This document shows positions 22,890 to 33,342 of a stretch of DNA of 64,000 nucleotides, one piece after another. Source of the DNA: Homarus americanus (lineage: Eukaryota > Arthropoda > Malacostraca > Decapoda > Nephropidae); the NCBI RefSeq assembly GCF_018991925.1, contig NW_024755055.1:1080922-1144921 (forward strand). The letters are read 5' to 3'. Numbering within the stretch: position 1 is the stretch's first letter; each line of letters begins with the position of its first letter. The notes beneath the pieces are model-generated. The model was given only the letters and a program-made list of their open reading frames with translations. It ran no database searches and was not told the origin of the DNA. The translations under genes and the position numbers were made by a program.

Positions 22890-23426
22890 TTACACGGTGG
22901 AACGATCCCCCATGGAGTACTGGCAGGCGGAGAGAGAATTCTGACGGGGTGACATAGGAGCGTAGGAGGCCGGGGAGTGGGACTTGGGCGGGCGGGCAAT
23001 GATGGAGGACATGGAAGAGGTCTGATCACGGTAGACGTAGGGAGGCGTTGGGGCCGGGTAGGGGCAGGGGGCGGCACTAGACCCCAGAGACGATGACATA
23101 CTCGTAGGCATAATCCCAGCTGCCGAGGCCGACCCACCCATACTCTGTGTAGGCGTCTGGAAGCAATTAATGGGTGACATGGCTGAGGGCTGTTGACTCA
23201 TCATATTAACCCCATTGAATCCCCAGGTAAAGCTCTTGGTGCTGAGGGGCGGCGGCGTCCGCCCATGATTGTTGTAGGAAGAGTACCCAGAGTAGAGGCC
23301 ATCGTCAGGCCAAGCGAACCCGTTGAGCTGGGCGCCCCATCCACACTTAAGGTCCCCTGGCATGGCGGCCGTCATAACGTGTCTCTCTCGTTTCCGCCAC
23401 TTAGCTCGACGATTCTTGAACCAGAT
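22890..23426 (-). CDS. Pitx: Pitx homeobox gene, 3' coding exon (end of homeodomain helix 3, Pitx C-terminal region, OAR-like tail)
   Basis: Sequence-specific transcription factor of the nucleus; Pitx proteins are K50 paired-like homeodomain regulators that bind TAATCC-type sites. The exon begins after a CTACAG acceptor (23427-23432) exactly at homeodomain residue 47 and reads IWFKNRRAKWRKRER, with the diagnostic Lys50 and Asn51. It then reads 162 further codons (including the stop) without interruption. Family marks downstream are GAQLNGF, a YSGYSSYNN stretch, LSTKSF, CPYP-PTPPYVYRD and the terminal NSLSACQYSMGDR, which match Pitx1/2/3 and Drosophila Ptx1 C-termini as I know them. The tail is a weak OAR domain: the central RLKAKQ-type core is not visible, only the SLSACQY end. 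Stop TAA is at 22890-22892. The exon is 537 bp, phase 0 at its start, and joins in frame to the exon ending at 28634. Identity to Pitx rather than Otx, Gsc or Alx is firm. Confidence 0.95.
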   Translation of the reverse strand: MWFKNRRAKWRKRERHVMTAAMPGDLKCGWGAQLNGFAWPDDGLYSGYSSYNNHGRTPPPLSTKSFTWGFNGVNMMSQQPSAMSPINCFQTPTQSMGGSASAAGIMPTSMSSSLGSSAAPCPYPAPTPPYVYRDQTSSMSSIIARPPKSHSPASYAPMSPRQNSLSACQYSMGDRSTV

Positions 23427-23452
23427 CTGTAGGTGATAAAAAGTGGTTAGGG

Positions 23453-23475
23453 TTAGGTTAGGTTAGGTTATGATG
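23453..23475. repeat. Interstitial (TTAGG)n
   Basis: TTAGGGTTAGGTTAGGTTAGG just inside the intron, beside the last Pitx acceptor. Confidence 0.8.
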
Positions 23476-23887
23476 AGAATGTGAACAACAGGTGATAAAT
23501 AACCCTCTATTACCGTTGTAGTTCCCCGTTTACGCTTGATAACAACGGACCAGAGGGTGCATACTGCTTCCCTACGCGAGCATTGAAGTCACCCCTTATT
23601 AGTTCACCTGATGGAGGGAAGTTTAGGAACTGTGGCTGATAAACCCGACACTGAGCACTATTTTTATTCCTCGCCTTCCTTCCTATCTCAGAAGAACCTA
23701 TACCCCCCCCCCCTCCTCCCCTATCTTACTCATGCTGACGATGGGTGACTGACGGAACGCTGACGGTGGTTGACTGACGGAGCGCTGACGGTGGTGACTG
23801 ACAGAACCCTGACCAACATTCTCCCTTGATAGTCACCTTACTACATGACTGAAGGAGATCTGTCACATCTCTTGCTGGTCTTATCTC

Positions 23888-23889
<2 letters not shown>
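23476..23889. other. Unique piece then 27-bp GACGGAACGCTGACGGTGG tandem
   Basis: 23500-23690 is unique; at 23738-23815 GGTGACTGACGGAACGCTGAC-like units occur about three times. Confidence 0.6.
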
Positions 23890-23970
<81 letters not shown>

Positions 23971-23990
23971 CTCTCTCTCTCTCTCTCTCT
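23890..23990. repeat. (TC)n, about 100 bp
   Basis: TC dinucleotides with a single TTAT interruption near 23967. Confidence 0.98.
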
Positions 23991-23999
23991 CCTCTCTAT

Positions 24000-24361
24000 C
24001 CTCCCTCCGTCTCTACCTCCTCACTGTCTCCTCTCCCCCATACTACCTACCTGTCTCCAGTCCTCCTGAATCATGCCCTCCCTGTCTCCCTCCTTCCCTC
24101 CTACCTCCTCCCTTCCCTCGGGGGAGATAAAGTGATGGGTGAGGTGAGGTGAGGGCTGGCAGGGGATGAGAAAGGAGGGTGGGGAGTGCTGAGAGGAGAA
24201 AAATGGGCCGGGTGGGGAAGGATGGAAGGATAGGACAGGTTTCAGGAAGGAGGCGTTGGCTATCAGCAGGAGGAAGGAGGTGAAGGAGGAGGAAACAAAG
24301 GAAGAGGTGGGGAGGTATTGACTGTCAGCAGGAAGAAAGAAGTGGGGAAGGAAGGGTGGGG

Positions 24362-24399
<38 letters not shown>

Positions 24400-24452
24400 C
24401 ACACACACACCCTGTCAGCCGCTGTCAGCCGCTGTCAGCCGCTCATCCCCCA
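24000..24452. repeat. Pyrimidine then purine tract, (CA)n, and CGCTGTCAGC triplet
   Basis: CTCC-rich 24000-24120, GGAAGGAGG 24130-24358, (CA)n 24362-24411, then GCTGTCAGCC three times at 24413-24442. Confidence 0.85.
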
Positions 24453-24576
24453 GTTTGTTACAGTTATCCCCCGCAGCTTGTCTGATAACCTAACACGGGT
24501 TATCTCAGCATTAGTCTGTTTGTTATACTGCCAAAAGTCGTTCGTTCATGGGACCACTATCACCTCCCCACCTCGT

Positions 24577-24745
24577 CCTTGATAAATAGGTAAATAGGGT
24601 CATAATTGGTGAGGTGACTGAAGTGTTAAATTAGTGTAGGTCCCCCCACCATCACCTTCACCCCCCACCCCCATCCCCTCCCCTCACCCCCACCCCTCGT
24701 ACCTTGATAAATAGGTAAATAGGGTCATAATTGGTGTGAGGTGTA
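24577..24745. repeat. Direct duplication, about 120-bp step
   Basis: TTGATAAATAGGTAAATAGG followed by GTCATAATTGGTG occurs at about 24580 and again at about 24704, separated by a C-rich piece. Confidence 0.9.
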
Positions 24746-24924
24746 AGGTGTATAATTGTTAAGTACTGAATAGGGTGTTAAACAGGTGAATAAATTGGTA
24801 AGTAAACGATAAATGGTGATAATTATGGTTGGGTTAAATTGGAACCCATTACGACTTAAGACCCATTAAAGACCTCCCTATTAGAGACTCAACTTCTCAG
24901 GATTAAGACCTATATTAGTGTTAG

Positions 24925-25585
24925 CTCCCCCTTCCTCCTCCTCCTCCTCCTCTACTACCTCCTTCCCCCCCCCTTCCTCCTCCTCCTCCTCCTCCCCCCT
25001 CTACCACCTCCTCTTCCTCCTCCTCCTCCTCCTCCTCCTCCCCTACCTCCTCTTCCTCCTCTCCTCCTCCTCCTCCCCTGACAGGTATGAGGGCCTCACC
25101 TGGCTCCCTTCTGGCGCAGCGCCTCCTCTCCAAGATAATGACCGTAGTACCTGACACCTCTCATGTCTTTCTCTCACCTCTCACATCATGTCTCTCACCT
25201 CTTCTCTCTCACCACATGTCTCTCACCTCAACCCCTCTCTCACTTAATCTTCTTCCTCTCTTACGTTTCCTTCATCTTTCCTATTCTTCTCTTCCTCTTC
25301 CCCTCTACCCCCTCCCTCTCCTCTCCTCTTCCCTCTCCCTCCTCCTCTTCCCCTCGACCACCCCTCTCCCTCCTTCTCTTCCCTCTCCCTCCTCCTCTTC
25401 CTCCCTCCTCTTCTCTTCCTCTTCCCCCTCCTCCCCTCCTCTCTTCTTCTTCCCCTCCTCCTCCTTCCTCCTCTTCCTTTCCCTCCTCTCCTCCTCCTCT
25501 TCTCTTCCCCTCCTCTCCTCCCTCCTCCTCTTCTCTTCCTCTTCCCCTCCTCTCTCCTCCTCTTCCCCTCTCTTCATCTTGACAA
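24925..25585. repeat. (CTC/CTTCCT)n pyrimidine block
   Basis: CTCCTCCTC runs 24930-25078, a unique CT-poor gap 25085-25150, then CCTCTTCCCCTCC words to 25580. Confidence 0.92.
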
Positions 25586-25651
25586 GCCTGGCTTCTGTCT
25601 CGTCACCTCTCCTGTGTATCACTGATAATCTGATTTAATCTTCAGAATGTT

Positions 25652-25652
<1 letters not shown>

Positions 25653-25707
<55 letters not shown>

Positions 25708-25727
25708 TGTGTGTGTGTGTGTGCGTG
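25653..25727. repeat. (GT)n
   Basis: GT dinucleotides with one TACGT interruption. Confidence 0.97.
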
Positions 25728-25784
25728 CCATGCTACCACACATCAACACACTGATTCTACCACCATCACTACCACCTCATCAGA

Positions 25785-26086
25785 TTCATCTCTCTCTCTC
25801 TCTCCTCCTCTCTCTCTCTAATATCATAGGGTTCTTTAATCCCTAGGTGGAGGAGAATCCCAGAGTGTCCTAAACAACCCTCTCCCTCCCCCTTCCTCCT
25901 CCCCTACCTCCCTCTCCCTTCCCTCCCACTGTGTACTTCTCCCTAGAGACTGTCCCAGAAGTGTAGTTACGTGTGGTGAGGAGGAGAGGAGAGAGAATGT
26001 TACCTTTTGTAAATCTTATAGTTACAATATAATCATTAATTACCTCACCTGGGTAACAGGCAGGTGTTAATTAGTGATGCTGGACG

Positions 26087-26146
<60 letters not shown>

Positions 26147-26290
26147 ATATCCTTCAATTTGTAGGTTATTGTGACACCACACACACACACACACACAACT
26201 AATCTCCCACACACTTATCCAATCATACACTCACAACCAATTTAACCCAAACACACACACACACACACACACATTACCACACCCCCTACA
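25785..26290. repeat. (TC)n and (CA)n set with unique gaps
   Basis: (TC)n at 25789-25820 and 26089-26143; (CA)n at 26178-26197 and 26251-26272; unique sequence between. Confidence 0.9.
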
Positions 26291-26374
26291 CACACGCACA
26301 CACCCATACACACACGCACGCTTCCGCCCCATTACAGAACACAAACACCTACACCCACCCCTACTTAGCCCACC

Positions 26375-26640
26375 CACCCGCACGTGTCCTGCCCACCCTC
26401 CACCATTCCCATTCCCGCCCTAATCACCAGACTGGAATCACCACAAAGCGAAATTACATTGCGGTTTTATGATCGCTGTTCCGGGTTACGTGGACGCGAT
26501 CTGAGTAGAATCCACGTTAATGCGGGTATGGTGTGCGCTGATTGGCCAAAGGTGTGGAATAACATCTTTAATTTGTTGTAATTAACATCTGGGTTGAGGT
26601 GTAATTGAATTTGACTAATTTAACTTGGTCTAATTTATTA
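26375..26640. promoter_or_regulatory. Unique island in Pitx intron 3, candidate enhancer
   Basis: GC-balanced, repeat-free; contains TTTTATGATCGC, GCGCTGATTGGCCAAAGG and GTAATTAACATC. A 65-codon frame over it shows no domain. Repeat-free islands in homeobox introns are often regulatory; conservation untested. Confidence 0.3.
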
Positions 26641-26700
26641 TTAACCTAACATAACCTAACCTGACGTAAACTAACTTAAATTGACCTAACTTAATCTAAT
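26641..26700. repeat. Decayed CCTAA units
   Basis: TTAACCTAACATAACCTAACC-like words, about 55 bp. Confidence 0.65.
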
Positions 26701-26781
26701 CAAATTTTTAAAATAATAATAATAATAATAACGGTAGCACTAGTATTATTTTATCATTATTACTATTATCATTATTTTTTC

Positions 26782-26967
<186 letters not shown>

Positions 26968-27059
26968 GTTAAGATTAACCAAATCTCTCTCCTAACCTCT
27001 CTTCTCTAACCTCCTCTCTTTCTCTCCCACACTCTCTCACCCCTCCTTCCCTCCCCCCT

Positions 27060-27180
27060 CACACCACAGCGGCCTATCGGTAGCATTAAAGACTACAGCC
27101 ACTATGTAAATACTGCCCCTTAATCATGGGTCAGACCCTTGATCTACATACAGCCCCTCTGCTCCCTATTATAATGCCTC
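27060..27180. promoter_or_regulatory. Small unique island in Pitx intron 3
   Basis: Contains GCGGCCTATCGG, TAGCATTAAAGAC and CCTTAATCATGGG between C-rich low-complexity stretches. Function unknown. Confidence 0.25.
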
Positions 27181-27814
27181 CTACACACACCCTCCCCTTC
27201 CCCTGCCCTCCCCCTTCCCCCTTCCCTTCGCCCCTCAATTCCCACGGATACCTCATCCTTCTACCTATTTCAACCTATTCTAACCACTAAATCCTATACT
27301 AAATCTCTACGATACCTATTTACCTATTATCACCTTAAATGAGTCTATATCCACGTCATAAAGCCTATTTCTACCTATTTTATTAACCTTGGTAAAATGT
27401 GGTACCTTTTTCCCACAGATTCCCACGTAAACAATCGTTGCCAAGTCGTGTTATTTTTAAGGTATTTTTGTGGTCAGCTGATCGATAACTTCTGGAAATC
27501 GTCTATGAAAAAATATGCTTATGAGTTACTGTATAAAAGGGAACGATAATTTATGAGTTATTGTGAGTTATTATGAGTTTAAAGTGATTTATATTGAGGA
27601 ATGTTTATGAGTACACGTGTATAAGGGATATGAATAAATTTATGAGGAGAAATTTATATTCAAATTATCATAACTAAATTCATAGATCAATTTTACATAT
27701 ACAAATTTATATATAAATTAATATATAAACCGAATTTAGATTAATAGTCATATACCAATTTATATTAATTTATAATAATAATCTAACGCTAAACTTACGT
27801 AATTTAACTTTGAT
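27181..27814. other. C-rich then AT-rich unique sequence
   Basis: CCTATT(T)CTACC words at 27260-27390; TTATGAGTTA words at 27515-27580 and ATATAAATT words at 27650-27780. No gene. Confidence 0.5.
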
Positions 27815-27880
27815 TTTACCTAACCTAACCAAACCTAACCTAACCCTAACCTAACCAAGCCTAACCTAACCTAACCAGGT
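27815..27880. repeat. Interstitial (CCTAA)n
   Basis: Eleven or so CCTAAC/CCAAAC units. Confidence 0.85.
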
Positions 27881-28249
27881 AATTAGACTCCAAGACTAAT
27901 TAGCACAATATACATACTACCCTTAATTGACCTCAGGACGTCAACACAATTAGAAAAACTCCAACCATAACGAACGTAAACAAACAATGACGTCACAGTG
28001 GAGACAAGGGGGTAACTAATGTAGATAGTTTCTCCTATACTAACAGTCGCATCCTCGTAAATACCCACTTAGGTCACCTCAGGGGCGAAAAGAAACGGGG
28101 CTTTAATCTCTAGACTAACACATAGGGATTTTAACACAGTAGAGAAGGTAGACTCATTTAAATCTTTTTCTCCATTGTATGTGTCGGACCCACAGTTGAC
28201 AATGAAGGTAAGTTAGTTAAGCCTCGTAGGGACACACAGTCTAGTTTCT

Positions 28250-28475
28250 TCACGTGTGTATTAAGCTCAGGTGTATTAGTAGGGTGTGTAGTGTATATAC
28301 TTAAATCAATGTGTATCTGGTGTTAGGTGGGTATACTTTCGGTGATGTGTGTTTTAGTTGGGTGTATGTGGTTAAATTTGTGGGTTTAACTTCACCGGTG
28401 TGTGTTAGTTGAATGTAGGTGGGTATATTTGTGGGTATAACTCCACTGATATGTATTAGGTGGGTATTGGTGGGT
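28250..28475. repeat. About 60-bp degenerate tandem, GGTGGGTATA core
   Basis: GTGTGT(A)TTAG..GGTGGGTATA..TTC/AACTTCAC recurs at about 28315, 28372 and 28430. Confidence 0.65.
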
Positions 28476-28484
28476 AGGTTAGCG

Positions 28485-28532
28485 TTAGGAGGGTCAATCT
28501 TCAGGTGAAATAAACAGGAATATCATGTCTTC
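28485..28532. mobile_element. Solo arm of the foldback element family
   Basis: CAATCTTCAGGTGAAATAAA followed by CAGG matches the right arm of the 16.84-kb copy; TTAGCGTTAGG precedes it. Confidence 0.45.
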
Positions 28533-28633
28533 ACGTAAACCCAATAATTTGATGCCTTAAAAGAGAAAAAATACCAAATTGAAGGGGTAACTAAACTAAA
28601 TTATTTTCCCCATACAAACTGTCGCAGACTTAC

Positions 28634-28696
28634 CCTGACTTGTGCTTCCTTCAGGTTGAGCCAGAGGGAGATCCTCGGGTGCTGAGGTCGGGGTAT
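28634..28696 (-). CDS. Pitx: Pitx homeodomain exon, residues 24 (part) to 46, with a 4-base deletion
   Basis: This 63-bp exon lies between a CTTCCAG acceptor (AG at 28697-28698) and a GTAAG donor (28633-28629). It starts with the last base of the Arg24 codon and reads YPDLSTR in one frame, then ISLWLNLKEAQVR in another. This is helix 2 to the start of helix 3 of the Pitx homeodomain, including the core Trp37. Between the two segments the family has Glu-Glu; here CGAGGATC stands where a full reading needs four more bases, so the coding frame breaks. Length supports this: 67 bp would keep the phases of both introns correct. The exon ends exactly at residue 46, the usual intron site of paired-class homeodomains. 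The lesion may be a sequencing or assembly error in a GA-rich spot, or a true null allele. Confidence 0.88.
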
Positions 28697-29054
<358 letters not shown>

Positions 29055-29059
29055 TTAGT

Positions 29060-29178
29060 ATGCTGGTGGTATACTGTGGTGGTATACTGTGGTGGTATAC
29101 TGTGGTGGCATACTGTGGTGGCATACTGTGGTGGCATACTGTGGTGGCATACTGTGGTGGCATACTGTGATGCTCTAT
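29060..29178. repeat. 15-bp minisatellite GGTGGCATACTGTGG
   Basis: Eight copies; first three carry GTATAC instead of GCATAC. Lies about 60 bp upstream of the homeodomain exon acceptor, within intron 1. Confidence 0.95.
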
Positions 29179-29330
29179 TGTGAGATAGAGAATATGTTAG
29201 TATACTTCTATGACATAATAACAATAATAAAACTCCTCTCCCACATCTACAAGGAACACAACAGTATACTCTCAAATATACTGATACTCCTAAAAATCTA
29301 TCCATAATAAAAAAATCAAATATATTTCTC

Positions 29331-29490
29331 CTCAACCAACCACCAACAACCCACAACAACACCACAGAACCTGCACCAACAACCACAACAACCACCACCA
29401 CAGCCACCACAACAACCACAACAACCACCACCACCAACCACCACCAGCCACCACCAACAACCACAACCACAACCACCACCACCAACCACT
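29331..29490. repeat. (CAACCACCA)n block
   Basis: ACC/AAC trinucleotides over about 160 bp. Confidence 0.9.
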
Positions 29491-29654
29491 AACAATAACT
29501 AACACACAAACATCTATCTAACATCAACAACTACATAACTCATCTCTACTCACTAGGGTAAAAATAAAATCTAGAAATAAATCACAGAAATAAATAACAT
29601 AGTGTGTTAGTAGCAGCAATGAAGTGGACGTGTGACTATAGGTAAACAACTTGG

Positions 29655-29720
29655 TAAACACACACACACACGCACACACAGGTAAACAGACACGGGCAAA
29701 CAGACAGACAGACAGACACC
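29655..29720. repeat. (CA)n and (CAGA)n
   Basis: Short CA run with GGTAAACA on both sides, then CAGACAGACAGACAGAC. Confidence 0.85.
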
Positions 29721-29777
29721 TCCAACATACACGGTCTCTTGAAGGTGTTAAATAGGACCTCCACCTCCATTCTCTTT

Positions 29778-30175
29778 GGGTATCTTGTTATCTAGGGTAT
29801 TCTTGGGTATTCTTGGGTATTCTGGGTATCTGGGTATCCAATAATGTTCCTGGTACTTCCGGTAGATAATGGTATCACAAGTAATCCAATACCAGGTACC
29901 AGGTATCAAGGTATCAACCACACACAGGTAGTTTTAATTATGTCAGTACTAGTGATACCTGTAAGTTCATTGTTCATATATACCTGTAGAAATATCACCT
30001 GGTACCACAAGGGGATACCAATTTTTAACACAGGTATACAAGGTACCAGTTTAATTACAGGTATTCAAGGTACCAATTTATAACACAGGTATACAAGGTA
30101 CCAGTTTAATCATAGGTAAACATGGTACCAATTTAATTACAGGTATTCAAGGTACCAATTTACTCAGGTATCGGT
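29778..30175. repeat. GGGTATTCTT then 30-40-bp ACAGGTAT..CAAGGTACCA tandem
   Basis: CTTGGGTATT at 29790-29835; from 29890 ACAGGTATACAAGGTACCAG and TTTAATTACAGGTATTCAAG words recur about seven times. Confidence 0.88.
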
Positions 30176-30179
30176 GCCT

Positions 30180-30625
30180 TCAAAACATTCTCATTGCCAT
30201 TGCTAAACGTTGCCATAGTTGCCATATTCCTCTCTTAATTACCGTCTCAATATATCTTTCTATATTATTATTATTAGTTCAGGATGATATAGCAGGTGTA
30301 TATTAGTTGTCATATTGGTTGCCATATTACGTAAAGTTTTTGGTAACAATTTGCCATATTAGGTTAGGTTATGATGCAGTTGCCATATTGTTTTGTTTCT
30401 ATGTGATTAAAGTGTTATTTTGTCTATACGGTTGCCATATTGTCAAACCTATGTAGTTGCCATATTGTATTTCCTAAGTGGTTGCCATATTGTATGTTTA
30501 TTGTAGCTTTTGATATAACACAGTTGCCATATTATAGTTTTTTTGGCAGTATTTTCTATCATATATTTCTTAGTAAAGTTGCCATATCACCTGAAATTGT
30601 TAAATATTATTGCCATATTAGTTTT
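30180..30625. repeat. Word block: GTTGCCATATT on one strand
   Basis: Nine exact GCCATATT words plus near-matches, all plus orientation, spaced irregularly by 25-60 bp. The core GCCAT resembles YY1/Pho sites, but one-sided orientation suggests a decayed tandem origin. Confidence 0.75.
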
Positions 30626-30674
30626 AACATAATATAACAGGTTAAATAATGTTAATATAAAGGTTTGGTGTTGT

Positions 30675-31025
30675 CCTATGCTCCTCCTCCTTCCTTCCTT
30701 CCTTCCTTCCCCCTACCTCCTCTTTCCTTCCTTCCTTCCTTCCCCCTACCTCCTCTTTCCTTCCTTCCTTCCTTCCCCTACCTCCTCTTTCCTTCCTTCC
30801 TTCCTTCCCCCTACCTCCTCCTCCTTCCTTCCTTCCTTCCCCCTACCTCCTCCTTCCTTCCTTCCTTCCCCCTACCTCCCTCCTTCCTTCCCCCTACCTC
30901 CTCCTTCCTTCCTTCCTTCCCCCTACCTCCTCCTCCACAACCATCTCCTCCTCTTCTTCTGCCTTCACTATCATCAACATCACCTCCTCCTCCTCTTCCT
31001 TCTTCCTTCCTCCTCCTCCACCAGT
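30675..31025. repeat. 30-40-bp minisatellite of (CTTC)n plus CCCCTACCTCCT
   Basis: TTCCTTCCTTCC followed by CCCTACCTCCT repeats about nine times, then CTC-rich tail. Confidence 0.95.
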
Positions 31026-31029
31026 TATC

Positions 31030-31325
31030 AGGGACGCAGCAGAAGCGGAGACAGCAGGAGGCAGGGAGGGGGAGGAGGAGCGGAGGCAGGAGGAGGAGAG
31101 GCAGCAGGAGGAGACGCAGGGGCGGAGACAGGAGGGACGGGGGAGGCAGGGAGGACAGAGACAGGAGGAAACAGGAGGAGACAGGAGGCGGCGGGATGAG
31201 ACAGGAGGCAGCGGGAGGAAGCAGAAGCATCAGGAGGAGACAATAGCAACAGGAGAGACAGGAAGGCCGGGAGGAGTCAGCAGCAGCAGGAGGAGGCCGG
31301 GAGGAGGCCGGGAGGAGTATGACAG
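31030..31325. repeat. Purine block GGAGGAGACAGGAGGCAG
   Basis: GGAGGAGACAGG/GGAGGCAGGGAGG words over about 290 bp, next to a pyrimidine block on each side. Confidence 0.92.
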
Positions 31326-31425
31326 ACCAGGGTAAAGGCGCATTACGATAATCCACATAAATCACTCCGTCGCAATGAGGATTATAACAGGCTGCTGCCG
31401 GGGCTCTGTTGGAGTGACTGTCTCC
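31326..31425. promoter_or_regulatory. Unique island with an inverted pair of TAATCC sites
   Basis: GCATTACGATAATCCACATA (TAATCC 31349-31354) and AATGAGGATTATAACAGG (GGATTA 31379-31384) face each other 24 bp apart inside an otherwise repetitive part of intron 1. TAATCC is the core bound by K50 homeodomains including Pitx. Confidence 0.35.
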
Positions 31426-31429
31426 TACT

Positions 31430-31912
31430 CCTACTCCACGCCCTCCTCCTTCTCCTCGCCCTCCTCCTTCTCCTCGCCCTCCTCCTTCTACTCCTTCACC
31501 TCCTTTTTTGCCTTTTTCCTCCAAGCCTCCTCCTCCTCCCCACGCCCTTCTGTGCCTCCTTCTCCCACCACGCCCTCTTCTTCCTCCCGCCCGTCCTCCT
31601 CCCCCCACGCCCTTCTGTACCTCCTTCTCCACCACGCCCTCTTCTTCCTCCACGCCCGTCCTTCTCCCCCCACGCCCTTCTGTGCCTCCTTCTCCCCGCC
31701 CTCTTCTTCCTCCACGCCCTGGTTCTCTCCTCCCGCCTTCTTCTTCTCCCCTCCTTCTCCACCCCTCTTGTCCTCCGCCCTCCTTCTCCGCCCCTCTTGT
31801 CCTCCACGCCCTCCTTCTCCACCCCTCTTGTCCTCCACGCCCCTCCCTTCTCCCGCCCCCTTGTCCTCCGCCTCCTTCTCCCGCCCCTTGTCCTCCACGC
31901 CCTCCTGTACTA
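31430..31912. repeat. CACGCCCTCCTTCTCC minisatellite
   Basis: Units of about 24-36 bp with CACGCCC(T)TTCTGTGCC and CCTTCTCC alternating; open frames in both strands result from it. Confidence 0.95.
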
Positions 31913-31975
31913 AGATGGAGGCGGCGGTGGAAACCTGTGTTAGTGTGCCAAGATGGCGGCCTGTAGAACAGGGAC
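31913..31975. promoter_or_regulatory. YY1-type motif pair
   Basis: AAGATGGAGGCGG (31912) and CCAAGATGGCGGCC (AAGATGGCGGC at 31950-31960), the second a perfect YY1/Pho-type site. Confidence 0.35.
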
Positions 31976-32004
31976 CCGATAACACATTCTAATTACATAA
32001 ACAA

Positions 32005-32285
32005 GGGGAGGTTAGGTTAGGTTAGGTTAAAGGAGGTTACGGGCCCGTTAGAACCAGAGGCCAACTAGGACTGGGGCCTGTAGGCGTAAAAGAACCGGGG
32101 GCCCATCAAGACTAGACCCCAATAGCGCCTGTCACCATACTAATAAAAAGCGAGGTTAGGTTAGGTTAATTTATATTAGGGACCACTAGGGAGCCCAAAT
32201 GAACCCTGGGGCCCAATCGAACCTGGGGTCCAAGAGGACTAGGCCCCAATAGTGCCTGTCACCACATTAATAGACACACACAGCA
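32005..32285. repeat. Dispersed family GGGGCCCATTAGGACTGGGGCC with tandem copy and TTAGG runs
   Basis: CCCCAATAGCGCCTGTCACCA (32116) and the near-identical CCCCAATAGTGCCTGTCACC (32244) mark a step of about 130 bp; GGTTAGGTTAGGTTA precedes each copy. Relatives at 5.26 and 49.4-49.55 kb, weaker at 24.85 kb. Confidence 0.65.
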
Positions 32286-32309
32286 GGGGGGAAGGATTGA
32301 AGGCGCCTA

Positions 32310-32690
32310 AGAGCAACAGCAGGGTGGTGGATGGTGGGTGGTGGTGGTGGTGGAGTGGTGGATGGTGGAGTGGTGGATGGTGGGTGGTGGTGGTGGGTGG
32401 GAGTGGTGGGTGGTAGTGGTGGGTGGTAGTTGGTGGTAGTGGTGGTGGTAGTGGTGGTGGGTGGTAGGTGTGGTGGTAGTGTTGTAGTGGTGTGTAGTGG
32501 TGGGTGGTAGTGGTGGGTGGTAGTGGTGGGTGGTAGTTGGTGAGTGGTGGTGGTGGTGGAGCAGGGTGATGGCTGGTGGCTGGGTGGAGGTGGAGGAGGG
32601 TGATGGCTGGTGGCTGGAGGGAGGGTGGAGGAGGGTGATGGCAGGTGGGTGGGTGGGTGGGTGGGTGGTGGGTGGGTGGTGGGCAGTGAG
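32310..32690. repeat. (GGTGGT/GTGGATGG)n block
   Basis: G/T-rich with TGGTGGGTGGTAGTGG words, ending in GGGTGGGTGGGT. Confidence 0.95.
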
Positions 32691-32775
32691 GATAGTGTGT
32701 GGCATGGATTACAACCCGGATTTATGAATGACTTTCTCTATACGCTACGACAACACGACACTGGAGTAAGGTGTG
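32691..32775. promoter_or_regulatory. Small unique island with TGGATTACAACCCGGATTTAT
   Basis: GGATTA at 32706-32711 followed by GGATTTATGAATGAC. Speculative element. Confidence 0.2.
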
Positions 32776-33000
32776 TGTGTTGTGTGTGTGTGAAGAGAGA
32801 GAGAGAGAGAGAGAGAGACAAATATGGCGGAACCTAACCAATATAACACAGTGTAACATAACCAATACACTATAACACACTATAGGTTAGGTAACAGGAA
32901 TATAACCAAACCTGTGTGATATATACAGAACTAAGTATAACGGGGGAGGTATGTGAGAGTTAATGAGTTGACACTATCAGCATACACCAGGTAGGGGGAG
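32776..33000. other. Spacer with (GA)n and TAACACA words
   Basis: (GA)n 32794-32818; AACATAACCAATA/ACTATAACACACTATAGG words after it. Confidence 0.6.
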
Positions 33001-33310
33001 GGAGGGAGGGAGGAGGAGGGAGGGGAGACAGGAAGTGTGATAGAGGTGGTGAGGAGGGGGAATTGAGAGGGGGTGAAGAGGGGGTTGATGAGGGGGGGTG
33101 AGGGAGGGTGAGGAAGGGTGAGGAAGGGTGAGGAAAGGGGTGAGGGAGGTGATGGGGAAGGCAGACCTATCAGCTTAGTCAATACAGACACATCTACTCC
33201 TTCTCCCATCACTCACCCCTTCAATTCTCTTCCATCTACTCCATCAGTCGCCCCTTCAATTCTCTTCATCTACTTCATCAGTGCCCCTTCAATTCCTTCC
33301 ATTTACCCAT
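33000..33310. repeat. Purine tract then 35-bp CCCCTTCAATTCTCTTC tandem
   Basis: GGAGGGAGG/GAGGAAGGGT words to 33165; CCCCTTCAATTC(T)CTTCCAT at 33206, 33251 and 33285. Confidence 0.88.
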
Positions 33311-33342
33311 ACCAAGAAGGGCGCAGTGGAAAATATGAGAGA

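Noticed and set aside
22890..23426. Otx, Goosecoid or other K50 homeobox identity
   Set aside because: The PTPPYVYRD and SLSACQY segments and the [17 protein letters not shown] helix 1 fit Pitx specifically.
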